The notes below the pieces were generated by a model, which was given only the letters and a program-made list of their open reading frames with translations, ran no database searches and had not been told where the DNA came from. DNA of 6,072 bases from Methylotenera sp. (GTDB taxonomy: Bacteria > Pseudomonadota > Gammaproteobacteria > Burkholderiales > Methylophilaceae), in contig JAIYEJ010000136.1 of the NCBI GenBank assembly GCA_027487055.1, positions 1-6,072 on the forward strand, given 5' to 3'. This document shows positions 1 to 6,072 of the stretch, piece by piece. The position numbers and the translations under genes were made by a program. Positions within the stretch are counted from its first letter, which is position 1. Each line of letters starts with the position of its first letter.

Positions 1-1651
1 CTTTTGTAGCAGCATTGATAAGTGCATGAACAAGCACTTCGTCAGTAAGTGAGTTCATTTTTGCCACAATACTTGCAACTTGGCCTTTTGCCGCGGCATT
101 TTGCGCTTTTTTAATTTGCGTGAGCATCGCTGTTTGCAAGGTAAACGGCGCAACCAATAACTGCTGCATGCGTGGTAAAGGTAACTCGCTGGTTAAGTAT
201 CTAAATACATATTCCATCTCACGCGTAATCGTTGCATCAGAGGTCAACATGCAAATGTCGGTATACATTTTGGCAGTTTTTGGGTTGTAATTGCCAGTGG
301 ATAAATGCGCATAACGCTTAATTATTTTACCTTCTCGGCGCATGATTAACAGCATTTTGGCATGTGTTTTTAAGCCAACCACGCCATACACCACTTGCGC
401 ACCTATCGATTCAAGTGATTCTGCCCAGTTGATATTGGCTTCTTCATCAAAGCGTGCTTTAAGCTCAACAACCACCAGCACTTCTTTGCCACGACGCACC
501 GCTTCTTGTAACGCACGTAAAATGCGTGGGTCTGACCCAGTGCGGTAAATGGTTTGGCGAATAGCCAACACATCATCATCTTTTACCGCCTCTTCCAGCA
601 TTTGAATCACGGCTTCAAAGCTTTCAAACGGTTGATGTATTAAAACGTCTTTATCTTTAATTTGGCCTAAGATAGATTTGTTTTTCATTAAGCTTTTCGG
701 CCACTGTGGCGTATAGCTTGCAAATTTTAAATCTGCGCCTTCGGCCAAATCTGGCAATTGAATTAAACGGCCTAAATTAACTGGTCCATTCACGCGATAT
801 AAAGCAAGGGGTGGCAAATCAAACTGTTCAAGTAAGAAATTCGCCAATTCATCTTCACACTCATGCGAGACCTCTAAACGCACTGCCTCGCCATATTGTC
901 TGTGCGCGAGTTCTTCTCGAAGCGCTAGGCGCAAATTACTCACATCGTCTTCATCAAGCGCTAAGTCAGAGTTACGTGTAACGCGAAATTGCGAAAAATG
1001 TAAGATGCGCGCACCGACAAATAAATCAGGTAAATTTGCGCGAATAATGCTGGTGAGCGACACAAAACATTGCTTTTGATAGCTTATATTAGTTGGCAAT
1101 TTAACCAAACGCGGGACTACGCGTGGCACCCTCACAATCGCAATATTGCGCTCTTGATTATGCGCATACTCTAATTGCACCACAAAATTAAGTGATTTAT
1201 TGGCCACTTGTGGAAACGGGTGCGATGGATCGAGAGCCACTGGCATCAAAAGAGGTTTTACTTCACGCTTAAAATACTGGGCAACCCACTCCGTCTGTGC
1301 TGCTGTACGCACGCTCCCAGATACTAATTGCACGCCTACTTTTTCTAAATCTGGCATCAGCACTTCGTTAAACAATTTGTACTGTTTTTCCACAAGTTCG
1401 TGCGCTTTGTTCGATATTTGCGTAAAACTATTAATGCTCACAAGTCCTTGGGCGATATTATCTTGAACAGCCTGCAATTGTTGCGGCATGCGCACTTCAA
1501 AAAACTCATCCAAATTAGAGGCCACAATGCACAAAAATCTTAAACGCTCTAATAAAGGAAAGTCTGCGCGCTCTGCTAATGAGAGTACACGCTCGTTAAA
1601 GCTTAAAATACTTAAATCACGGTCTAGTAACCTTGGTGCTTTAGAAGCCAT
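1..1651 (-). CDS. ppk: Polyphosphate kinase 1, 3'-truncated by the window edge
   Basis: PPK1 reversibly transfers the gamma phosphate of ATP to a growing inorganic polyphosphate chain through a phosphohistidine intermediate. I translated this frame by hand: it is open from the ATG at 1651 to the left edge, 550 codons of a family that is usually about 690. The N-terminal domain has the LSFNERVL block (residues 16-23) and SNLDEFFEVR (45-54), where Asn46 matches the nucleotide-binding Asn45 of the E. coli enzyme. Further on are Arg370 (in IYRTGSDP) and Arg400 (in LKARFDEEANI), matching the Mg-binding Arg375 and Arg405. His430 in GLKTHAKM matches the phosphorylated His435, and Tyr463 in MYTD matches Tyr468. 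The constant offset of five argues against any frameshift. The second catalytic histidine (His592 in E. coli) lies outside the window. An in-frame TAA 27 bases upstream limits the start, and no Shine-Dalgarno sequence is visible before it. Confidence 0.97.
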   Translation of the reverse strand, partial: MASKAPRLLDRDLSILSFNERVLSLAERADFPLLERLRFLCIVASNLDEFFEVRMPQQLQAVQDNIAQGLVSINSFTQISNKAHELVEKQYKLFNEVLMPDLEKVGVQLVSGSVRTAAQTEWVAQYFKREVKPLLMPVALDPSHPFPQVANKSLNFVVQLEYAHNQERNIAIVRVPRVVPRLVKLPTNISYQKQCFVSLTSIIRANLPDLFVGARILHFSQFRVTRNSDLALDEDDVSNLRLALREELAHRQYGEAVRLEVSHECEDELANFLLEQFDLPPLALYRVNGPVNLGRLIQLPDLAEGADLKFASYTPQWPKSLMKNKSILGQIKDKDVLIHQPFESFEAVIQMLEEAVKDDDVLAIRQTIYRTGSDPRILRALQEAVRRGKEVLVVVELKARFDEEANINWAESLESIGAQVVYGVVGLKTHAKMLLIMRREGKIIKRYAHLSTGNYNPKTAKMYTDICMLTSDATITREMEYVFRYLTSELPLPRMQQLLVAPFTLQTAMLTQIKKAQNAAAKGQVASIVAKMNSLTDEVLVHALINAATK

Positions 1652-1667
1652 TTTATAGAATTCTATT

Positions 1668-1697
1668 TTTATAAATTACTATCTATTTTATGCTCAA
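1668..1697 (-). promoter_or_regulatory. Candidate sigma-70 promoter for ppk
   Basis: On the minus strand, TTGAGC (1697-1692, four of six matches to TTGACA) is followed after 18 bases by TATAAA (1673-1668, five of six matches to TATAAT). The predicted transcript start near 1661 would leave a leader of only about 10 bases before the ppk ATG at 1651, which agrees with the absence of a ribosome binding site. The region is very AT-rich, so chance matches are likely and this call is tentative. Confidence 0.4.
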
Positions 1698-1738
1698 TTG
1701 GATTTTTAATTGTTACTATTTTGTTAAATAATTCAAAA

Positions 1739-3964
1739 TTAGGGCAGATTTCGTACTTTAAAATTTTGCCAGAACAAAATTAACATTAGAAAAATTGTAG
1801 CCCATTCAGGTAAAGTTGGTACATCGCCATCCTGAGACTCTCCTGGATTAGAGCCCCCGCCAGAGTTTGTGTTTAAGTTCACTTGCAAACTAGTAGTGTT
1901 GTTAGCACTTATTGTATCCATAACTTCAGAGCTCACGCTACCATTCAAAGTCACGGGGGTTGTTAAACTATTCCAAATCAATTGTATATTAAATGCCTGT
2001 GTATCACCATTTAGGATGGCTGGCGCGAGGCAGGTTAGAACATTGGCACTAAGACTACATCCAGCCGGCGCAGTAACAAAAGTAGCTTGTGATGGAATAT
2101 TGAAGATAAGCCTGGCGTTTGTGGCTGCTTGTGGGCCAGCATTATTGATTGTAAATGTATAATTTGTAGCTTGACCTAATTGCACTGAATTTGGCCCATT
2201 TAAGTTAAGAGACAAATTTGCTACAGCACTTGTATTGAGTGCCCATGTTAAATTAATTGCACCCTTTTCTCCATTTTTTCCATCTACCGCAATTTGATAT
2301 TCCTGTCCCGCCACCGCTTGTAAAAATAGCAAGCTTGTACCATTCGCAATATCGTTATCACTTGAAGCAACTGGTGACAAAGCATCTACACTGGTACCAG
2401 TATAGACAGCCAATAAGGTATCAAAGAAGCTACCACTGGTTGCTAGGCTGAGTTGGCCATTTGCAGGCGCAACCCATTTCCACCAAACAGATGCTCCACC
2501 ATTATTACCAGCGTGACTTGGCTCATTTAACTCTTTACTTGCTAATGTAGATAAACCAGAAGAATTACCTGAAGCACCAGTTAAAACATTTCTGCTAGCA
2601 AAAGCATCATTACTTGGCCTGCCCGCTAGTAATAAGTTAAGGCGAGGCTTTGTGATGTTATTTCTAGCATCTAGCACTGGTATGCCTGAGCTAGTAAGAC
2701 GGGCTTGAGTTTGAGTTAAAGTCTCATTAGGATACAAAGCGCGTAATACCGCCACAGCACCCGCTACATGTGGTGACGCTTGAGATGTCCCGTAACTGGT
2801 AAAACCAGCGGCGTTAATAGGTGCGCCAGGGGCTAACATAGTCAAAATATTAGCACTATTAGAAAAACAGGTCACTTTGTCAGGATTGGTAGTAGCATCT
2901 GCACAAGTGCCAAAATCTAAACTACCTACATTTGCATCATAAACAGCACCTACCGAAATAGCATCGGGAGAGCAAGCCGGACTTGAAACTCCATTTGTAT
3001 AAGCGTTATTTCCAGAAGCAACTACAACTGTAATCCCAGAATTTCGAGCATTGCGAATGGGGATTCTTGACCAATCAAAATTACAATAGTTAGTATTGCG
3101 TACTGTGTCACCCAAACTTAAATTCATAGCCTGTATGTTGTAAGTTGCTTTATTTGCAATGCTCCAATTTATAGCATCTATAATATCTGATGTAAGAGCA
3201 CCACTATTTGAAAATACGTTTAACATAGCAATTTTAGTTGCTGGAGCGACTCCCAATACAATCCCCGCAACATTAGTGCCATGTAGGTTGGATGAGCTTG
3301 GAACATCTGCAAAATCTTGAGATACAACTACTTTGCAAGTGCTTGCAGGAACGTTTGGTGCAACACATGACCCGAAGGCGGGATGGGTAAAATTTATTCC
3401 ATCATCGAGTATTGCAACGGTAGTTCCTGCACCATTGGCATTTGCTAAACCAGCTACGGGCTGATTAATCAGCGGCAAACTCTCATTAAGTACCCGTTGT
3501 AAGTATTTGTTTTCGTAAATAGCCTTAACATCAGCATTCTCAGAATATTGTCTGAGGGCTTTTTCGGTTTTAAAGCGCTTATATACTAAAGGCAAATAAC
3601 TATAGGTTTTTAGGTCTGTTACATCATTGCCAACATTCAGCTTATCTACTTTTTCTTTAAGCGCCTTATACTCTTTAAGTTTAAAACTTCTAATTTCATG
3701 ATCATCGATTTCACTCAAAAAATTTTTGCGCATTTTTTTTGCAGACTGCTCTATTACTGCATCATCATATTCAATAATGACATCCACCGCTTGCGCTGTC
3801 TTAAGTCGACTCAAGATACGTTCAGGTATCTGCGCACCTAATATAGGTTGAGGTAAAATTAAAATAATAAAAATGACTAATATGCGCAAGCCTATTAGTT
3901 TTGTTGCAGGATATTTTTGACTATAGCTTTGAAAAAACATGACTGAATTGTAATCATCAGTCAT
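1739..3964 (-). CDS. Secreted subtilisin-family (S8) serine protease with IPTL-CTERM sorting tail
   Basis: This is a complete 741-residue exported endopeptidase. Order of parts: a signal peptide with hydrophobic core at about 23-37 and likely cleavage after ILGA (residue 44); a charged propeptide, inhibitor I9-like in position, at about 45-160; then the S8 catalytic domain at about 165-447. The triad is Asp187 (in AILDDGI), His228 (in HGTNVAG) and Ser394 (in YGTSQASPHVAG), with oxyanion-hole Asn319 (in VASGNN), so it should be active. Residues about 450-577 form a PPC-like beta-sandwich module (SNDAF, EPSHAG, SVWWKW, FDTLLAVYTG). Residues about 580-697 resemble a DUF11-type beta-sandwich. A Gly/Ser linker leads to VPTLPEW (715-721), a membrane segment and a short basic end. 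Eight cysteines all lie after the signal peptide. The start is uncertain: ATG at 3964 and ATG at 3940 both lack a clear ribosome binding site, and an in-frame TAG lies 24 bases upstream of the first. Substrate is unknown. Spacers of 318 and 87 bases suggest its own transcript. Confidence 0.95.
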   Translation of the reverse strand: MTDDYNSVMFFQSYSQKYPATKLIGLRILVIFIILILPQPILGAQIPERILSRLKTAQAVDVIIEYDDAVIEQSAKKMRKNFLSEIDDHEIRSFKLKEYKALKEKVDKLNVGNDVTDLKTYSYLPLVYKRFKTEKALRQYSENADVKAIYENKYLQRVLNESLPLINQPVAGLANANGAGTTVAILDDGINFTHPAFGSCVAPNVPASTCKVVVSQDFADVPSSSNLHGTNVAGIVLGVAPATKIAMLNVFSNSGALTSDIIDAINWSIANKATYNIQAMNLSLGDTVRNTNYCNFDWSRIPIRNARNSGITVVVASGNNAYTNGVSSPACSPDAISVGAVYDANVGSLDFGTCADATTNPDKVTCFSNSANILTMLAPGAPINAAGFTSYGTSQASPHVAGAVAVLRALYPNETLTQTQARLTSSGIPVLDARNNITKPRLNLLLAGRPSNDAFASRNVLTGASGNSSGLSTLASKELNEPSHAGNNGGASVWWKWVAPANGQLSLATSGSFFDTLLAVYTGTSVDALSPVASSDNDIANGTSLLFLQAVAGQEYQIAVDGKNGEKGAINLTWALNTSAVANLSLNLNGPNSVQLGQATNYTFTINNAGPQAATNARLIFNIPSQATFVTAPAGCSLSANVLTCLAPAILNGDTQAFNIQLIWNSLTTPVTLNGSVSSEVMDTISANNTTSLQVNLNTNSGGGSNPGESQDGDVPTLPEWATIFLMLILFWQNFKVRNLP
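1742..1822 (-). other. IPTL-CTERM type protein-sorting signal (residues 715-741 of the protease)
   Basis: The last 27 residues have the three-part layout of an exosortase sorting signal: a short motif VPTLPEW, a hydrophobic stretch (about 722-732, ATIFLMLILFW) and a basic tail (Lys736, Arg738). The motif closely matches the IPTLxxWG consensus of the IPTL-CTERM family, which is associated with exosortase H. It differs by Val for Ile at the first position and Ala for Gly after the Trp. A Gly/Ser/Asn-rich linker (about 698-714) precedes it, as is usual for these tails. Recognition and processing by an exosortase is inferred, since no exosortase gene lies in this window. Confidence 0.85.
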
Positions 3965-4120
3965 GACAAAATAATTATTAGTGGACTAGTGAAAACTTAA
4001 GAACTCTAACTCTTGGTCAGCATATTACTAATTGCCATCACTTTTGGAGTGAACAAGTTAATTAGGCCTATTGTGCACTTAACAGTAAGAACTTCTATTA
4101 AGAAGATGGGGGAAGCACTA

Positions 4121-4216
4121 TCACGTTGCCAACTCAAAAGCCATTGCAAGCCAAAAAAATAACAACAGAAAAATGCCCGCTTGAGTAGCCAAAGACATAG
4201 AATGATTCTTATGCAT
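4121..4216 (-). CDS. Possible 31-residue single-pass membrane peptide (unproven)
   Basis: The ATG at 4216 opens a 31-codon frame ending in TGA at 4123-4121; a second in-frame ATG is at 4198. The predicted peptide has a short polar, slightly basic start (MHKNHS), a small Ser/Thr/Gln segment, and then one strongly hydrophobic stretch (GIFLLLFFWLAMAF, residues 14-27), ending in ELAT. That shape fits a small inner-membrane protein. Against it, no Shine-Dalgarno sequence precedes either ATG, no family is recognised, and open frames of this length arise often by chance. I assign no function. It lies 66 bases past the tcdA stop and 156 bases before the protease start, on the same strand. Confidence 0.2.
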   Translation of the reverse strand: MHKNHSMSLATQAGIFLLLFFWLAMAFELAT

Positions 4217-4241
4217 TTTGCAAATAAATTAATAAAATATA

Positions 4242-4258
4242 AATAATATCTTATTATT
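4242..4258 (-). terminator. Weak AT-only hairpin after tcdA, possible transcription end
   Basis: A seven-base inverted repeat (AATAATA / TATTATT, three-base loop) lies 24 bases past the tcdA stop and is followed on the minus strand by a T-rich but interrupted run. The position suits an operon terminator. The stem has no G:C pair and there is no clean U-tract, so intrinsic termination would be inefficient. It may simply reflect AT-rich DNA. Confidence 0.2.
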
Positions 4259-4282
4259 GGCGCATTACATTAACATGAAAAA

Positions 4283-5146
4283 TTACTTAGTTTGCACGAC
4301 CTGAAGAATAGCCAATTGCGCAATCGTAAAACCAAACGATGCGGTCACGCAAACACTTGAACCATAACCTGCACAGTTTAAGCCCGTAATTGCGCGAGTG
4401 TTTTTTACATCTTCAGAAAACTTATGGATATTGGCTTCTAGAGTATCGTCAATTATTTCGTGTGTACTTTCATAATAATTTTCAACTTCACACAAGGAAT
4501 TTGGCGATATCACTTGCTCATCAGAATACACGCAAGTGACACCAAGTTTAGCTGACTTTTTACTACTGCTGGCTTTAGGAAAACCATGATCACGACGCAA
4601 CTGATTGCGCACTTTTGCCAATAATTTATCGCCCGTCACAAGACTTAAGTCTGCCGTTTTAATGCGCGTCGCATCTAAGCGCCCGCCCGCACTGCCACTC
4701 ATGATAAGGGATATTTGCTTTGCTTTACAAAACGCTGCCAAGGCAATTTTGGCTTTGGCGTCATCCACACAATCTATGATGCAATCACAGTTAAAATCGA
4801 GTAGCTTGGTAATATTGTCTGGAGTAATAAAATCTTCAATCTCATGCACCTCACACAATGGATTAATAGCAAGTATGCGCTCACGCATGGCGCTCACTTT
4901 GGCTTTGCCAAACGCGCCTTCTAATGCATGAATTTGGCGATTCACATTGCTTTCTGCAATATTATCTAAATCAATCAACGTGATACTACCGACGGCATTG
5001 CGCGCAAGGGCTTCTGCCGCCCAACTACCGACCCCTCCAATACCGACCACCACTACGTGCGCGGCTTGTAATTTTTTTAGGCCATTTGCGCCATATAATC
5101 TTGCGACACCGCCAAAGCGTCGCTCAATATCAACATCGGCAGTCAT
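4283..5146 (-). CDS. tcdA: tRNA threonylcarbamoyladenosine dehydratase (TcdA / CsdL, E1-like)
   Basis: TcdA uses ATP to dehydrate t6A at position 37 of ANN-decoding tRNAs, giving the cyclic form ct6A; in E. coli it works with the CsdA-CsdE sulfur-transfer pair. The 287-residue product has the family signature RFGGVARLYG (10-19). It also has the E1/ThiF-type nucleotide-binding loop GIGGVGS (35-41), the block LIDLDNIAESNVNRQ (57-71) with its acidic and Asn/Arg residues, and CVDDAKAK (126-133). Near the C terminus is GYGSSVCVTASFGF (260-273), as in TcdA rather than in MoeB or ThiF, and no zinc-binding CxxC pairs are seen. It is slightly longer than the 268-residue E. coli protein. Its ATG lies 9 bases after the acpS stop and has a fair ribosome binding site, so the two genes are probably cotranscribed and perhaps coupled. 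Confidence 0.95.
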   Translation of the reverse strand: MTADVDIERRFGGVARLYGANGLKKLQAAHVVVVGIGGVGSWAAEALARNAVGSITLIDLDNIAESNVNRQIHALEGAFGKAKVSAMRERILAINPLCEVHEIEDFITPDNITKLLDFNCDCIIDCVDDAKAKIALAAFCKAKQISLIMSGSAGGRLDATRIKTADLSLVTGDKLLAKVRNQLRRDHGFPKASSSKKSAKLGVTCVYSDEQVISPNSLCEVENYYESTHEIIDDTLEANIHKFSEDVKNTRAITGLNCAGYGSSVCVTASFGFTIAQLAILQVVQTK

Positions 5147-5151
5147 GCAAG

Positions 5152-5157
5152 TTTCTC
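5152..5157 (-). promoter_or_regulatory. Ribosome binding site of tcdA overlapping the acpS stop
   Basis: GAGAAA on the minus strand lies five bases before the tcdA ATG. Its first two bases are also the last two of the acpS TGA stop (5158-5156). It is the only recognisable Shine-Dalgarno-like site among the gene starts in this window. It supports the start at 5146, and ribosomes ending acpS would be placed at the tcdA start. Confidence 0.5.
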
Positions 5158-5548
5158 ATGTTTCAAGCACCACTGTTTCAAGCACTACAAATGCAGCCGC
5201 TAAATTCTTTTCGTCACTGATGCTGATGTGGGTATGCTGAATGTTTTTTTGCTGCATCCAGGCCGTTAAGTCTGGTGCGAGCACTAGGATTGGTTTGCCC
5301 AAATCATCATGCGACACCGCAATATTTTGAAAGGTACAGGGCGAACGCAAACCTGTACCGAGTGCTTTGCTAAAGGCCTCTTTTGCTGCAAAACGTTTAG
5401 CTAAAAAGCGTGCTTTGATTTGCGATTCTTGGTAATGTACCATTTCGCTATCGGCTAATACGCGCTGCGCAAACGCCTCACCAAATTGTGCAATCGAGGC
5501 TTCAATACGGCTAACCTCGACAATGTCTGTGCCAATGCCAAAAATCAT
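5156..5548 (-). CDS. acpS: Holo-[acyl-carrier-protein] synthase
   Basis: AcpS moves the 4'-phosphopantetheine arm of coenzyme A onto the conserved serine of acyl carrier protein, making it competent for fatty-acid synthesis. The 130-residue product is full length for the family (E. coli 126). It starts with the signature MIFGIGTDIVEVSRI, where Asp8 is the expected metal ligand. The second signature RFAAKEAFSKALGTG (52-66) holds Glu57 (metal) and Lys61. The closing strand HISISDE (107-113) and AAAFVVLE (117-124) follow. The ATG is one base beyond the pdxJ stop (TAATATG), and without a good ribosome binding site translation is probably coupled to pdxJ. The last residues VVLET occur twice in tandem because of a 15-base duplication, which adds five residues past the usual end. 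The catalytic parts are unaffected. Confidence 0.97.
   Translation of the reverse strand: MIFGIGTDIVEVSRIEASIAQFGEAFAQRVLADSEMVHYQESQIKARFLAKRFAAKEAFSKALGTGLRSPCTFQNIAVSHDDLGKPILVLAPDLTAWMQQKNIQHTHISISDEKNLAAAFVVLETVVLET
5159..5188 (-). repeat. 15-base tandem duplication at the 3' end of acpS
   Basis: Two adjacent 15-base units (5188-5174 and 5173-5159) differ at one base and both encode Val-Val-Leu-Glu-Thr, just before the acpS stop. Being a multiple of three, the duplication keeps the frame and simply lengthens the C terminus. The one mismatch is at the third position of the first codon in the unit (GTA versus GTG) and is silent. Confidence 0.9.
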
Positions 5549-5549
5549 A

Positions 5550-6072
5550 TTACTGTGATGCAGCTTCTTTCATCAGCATTTTCATTTCGCGAACGGCGTT
5601 GTCCCAACCCACAAAGAGCGCATGCGCAACAATCGCGTGGCCGATATTGAGCTCTTCAAAGCCTTTCAGTGCGGCGATTTTATGCACATTATGATTATTT
5701 AAACCGTGGCCAGCATTGACCACTAAGCCTAAGTTCAAGGCATGCGTTAAAGCATGTTGAATACGTTTTAACTCAGCTACTTGTGCAATTTCAGTTTCGG
5801 CATCGGCAAAGGTGCCTGTGTGTAGTTCGATGACGGGTGCACCCGCCTTTTTCGATGCATCAATTTGCGCAATATCAGGCGCAATAAAGAGCGATACGCG
5901 AATTCCCGCAGCGCTTAATTTTTTAACCGCTGCTTGTACTTTATCAAAATGCGCAATCACATCCAAGCCACCTTCGGTGGTGCGCTCCTCGCGACGTTCT
6001 GGCACTAAACATACGTCTTGTGGCGCCACTTGTATGGCTATGTCTAACATTTCATCCGTTACTGCGCACTCC
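5550..6072 (-). CDS. pdxJ: Pyridoxine 5'-phosphate synthase, 5' end cut by the window edge
   Basis: PdxJ condenses 1-deoxy-D-xylulose 5-phosphate with 3-amino-2-oxopropyl phosphate to pyridoxine 5'-phosphate, the ring-closing step of the DXP-dependent vitamin B6 route. The frame stays open to the right edge, so the ATG at 6050 is internal. The upstream codons read ECAVTDE, the family segment whose Glu is the catalytic Glu72 of E. coli PdxJ. About 173 codons are visible, with roughly 70 N-terminal residues missing. Counting from the Met at 6050, motifs are LVPERREERTTEGGLDV (15-31), IELHTG (74-79), the VNAGHGLNNHN block (about 111-121) holding the catalytic-site His, and ELNIGHAIVAHALFVGW (about 133-149). 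The length from this point fits the roughly 243-residue family. The gene ends in TAA one base before acpS; the pdxJ-acpS pair is common in Proteobacteria. Confidence 0.97.
   Translation of the reverse strand, partial: ECAVTDEMLDIAIQVAPQDVCLVPERREERTTEGGLDVIAHFDKVQAAVKKLSAAGIRVSLFIAPDIAQIDASKKAGAPVIELHTGTFADAETEIAQVAELKRIQHALTHALNLGLVVNAGHGLNNHNVHKIAALKGFEELNIGHAIVAHALFVGWDNAVREMKMLMKEAASQ

Larger units (their letters stand above)
3965..4282. other. 318-base AT-rich intergenic spacer between tcdA and the protease
   Basis: This spacer separates the end of the pdxJ-acpS-tcdA operon from the protease start. It should hold the operon's transcription end and the protease promoter. I found no strong Rho-independent terminator and no convincing -35/-10 pair. 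The best -10-like strings on the minus strand (TAATAT near 4024, TAATAA near 3976) lack a matching -35 at proper spacing. It contains an AT-only hairpin next to tcdA and one 31-codon minus-strand ORF, listed separately. No tRNA, mobile-element end or long repeat is visible. Confidence 0.6.

Noticed and set aside
1200..1466. Open plus-strand frame opposite ppk
   Set aside because: The minus strand here encodes conserved PPK1 sequence without interruption; the plus-strand product has no recognisable domain. The same applies to 342-548.
1718..1739. Inverted repeat ATTTTG/CAAAAT at the protease stop as a terminator
   Set aside because: It is a six-base, nearly all A:T stem with a 10-base loop that overlaps the stop codon and has no following T-run.
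1869..2451. Open plus-strand frames at 1869-2162 and 2257-2451, opposite the protease C-terminal modules
   Set aside because: They are antisense to an intact 741-codon gene and show no motif or ribosome binding site.
4092..4105. Small hairpin CTTCT-ATTA-AGAAG in the spacer
   Set aside because: A five-base stem without a U-tract or known motif is expected by chance in a spacer of this size.
4199..4209. Palindrome AGAAT-G-ATTCT, considered as an operator
   Set aside because: It is only five bases per arm, does not match the Fur or other consensus I know, and lies within the possible small ORF.
4605..5240. Open plus-strand frames at 4605-4931 and 4947-5240, opposite tcdA and acpS
   Set aside because: They lie antisense to clearly conserved genes, have no family motifs, and read as low-complexity Ala/Ser/Thr-rich shadows.
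5550..6050. ATG at 6050 as the start of pdxJ
   Set aside because: The frame continues to the window edge with conserved PdxJ residues (ECAVTDE), including the expected catalytic Glu, so the real start lies outside.

Overview
The window comes from a Gram-negative bacterium, most likely a betaproteobacterium. Base composition is moderately AT-rich (roughly 42% GC, estimated by eye). The protein styles fit Methylophilaceae such as Methylotenera, but that genus-level guess is an inference from general resemblance and was not tested. All convincing genes lie on the minus strand, so transcription runs from high to low coordinates.

Layout, in order of transcription. Positions 6072-4283 hold a tight three-gene operon: pdxJ (5' end cut off by the window edge), acpS and tcdA, with gaps of 1 and 9 bases. 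Next is a 318-base AT-rich spacer (4282-3965) with no assured gene; it contains one possible 31-codon ORF for a membrane peptide. Positions 3964-1739 encode a 741-residue secreted subtilisin-family protease with a complete catalytic triad and a C-terminal IPTL-CTERM type sorting tail. After an 87-base spacer with a plausible sigma-70 promoter comes ppk (polyphosphate kinase 1), starting at 1651 and running off the left edge after 550 codons.

How the genes relate. pdxJ (pyridoxine 5'-phosphate synthesis), acpS (activation of acyl carrier protein) and tcdA (cyclic t6A tRNA modification) are housekeeping functions that share a transcript rather than a pathway. ppk makes polyphosphate and appears to have its own promoter. 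The protease is the only accessory-looking gene. Its signal peptide, propeptide, two beta-sandwich modules and sorting tail suggest it is exported and held or processed at the cell envelope by an exosortase-type system encoded elsewhere.

I found no mobile element, CRISPR array, tRNA, rRNA or recognisable riboswitch. I do not see evidence of an undescribed multi-gene system. The points most worth a second look are the sorting-tagged protease, a 15-base tandem duplication at the end of acpS, and the possible small membrane ORF.
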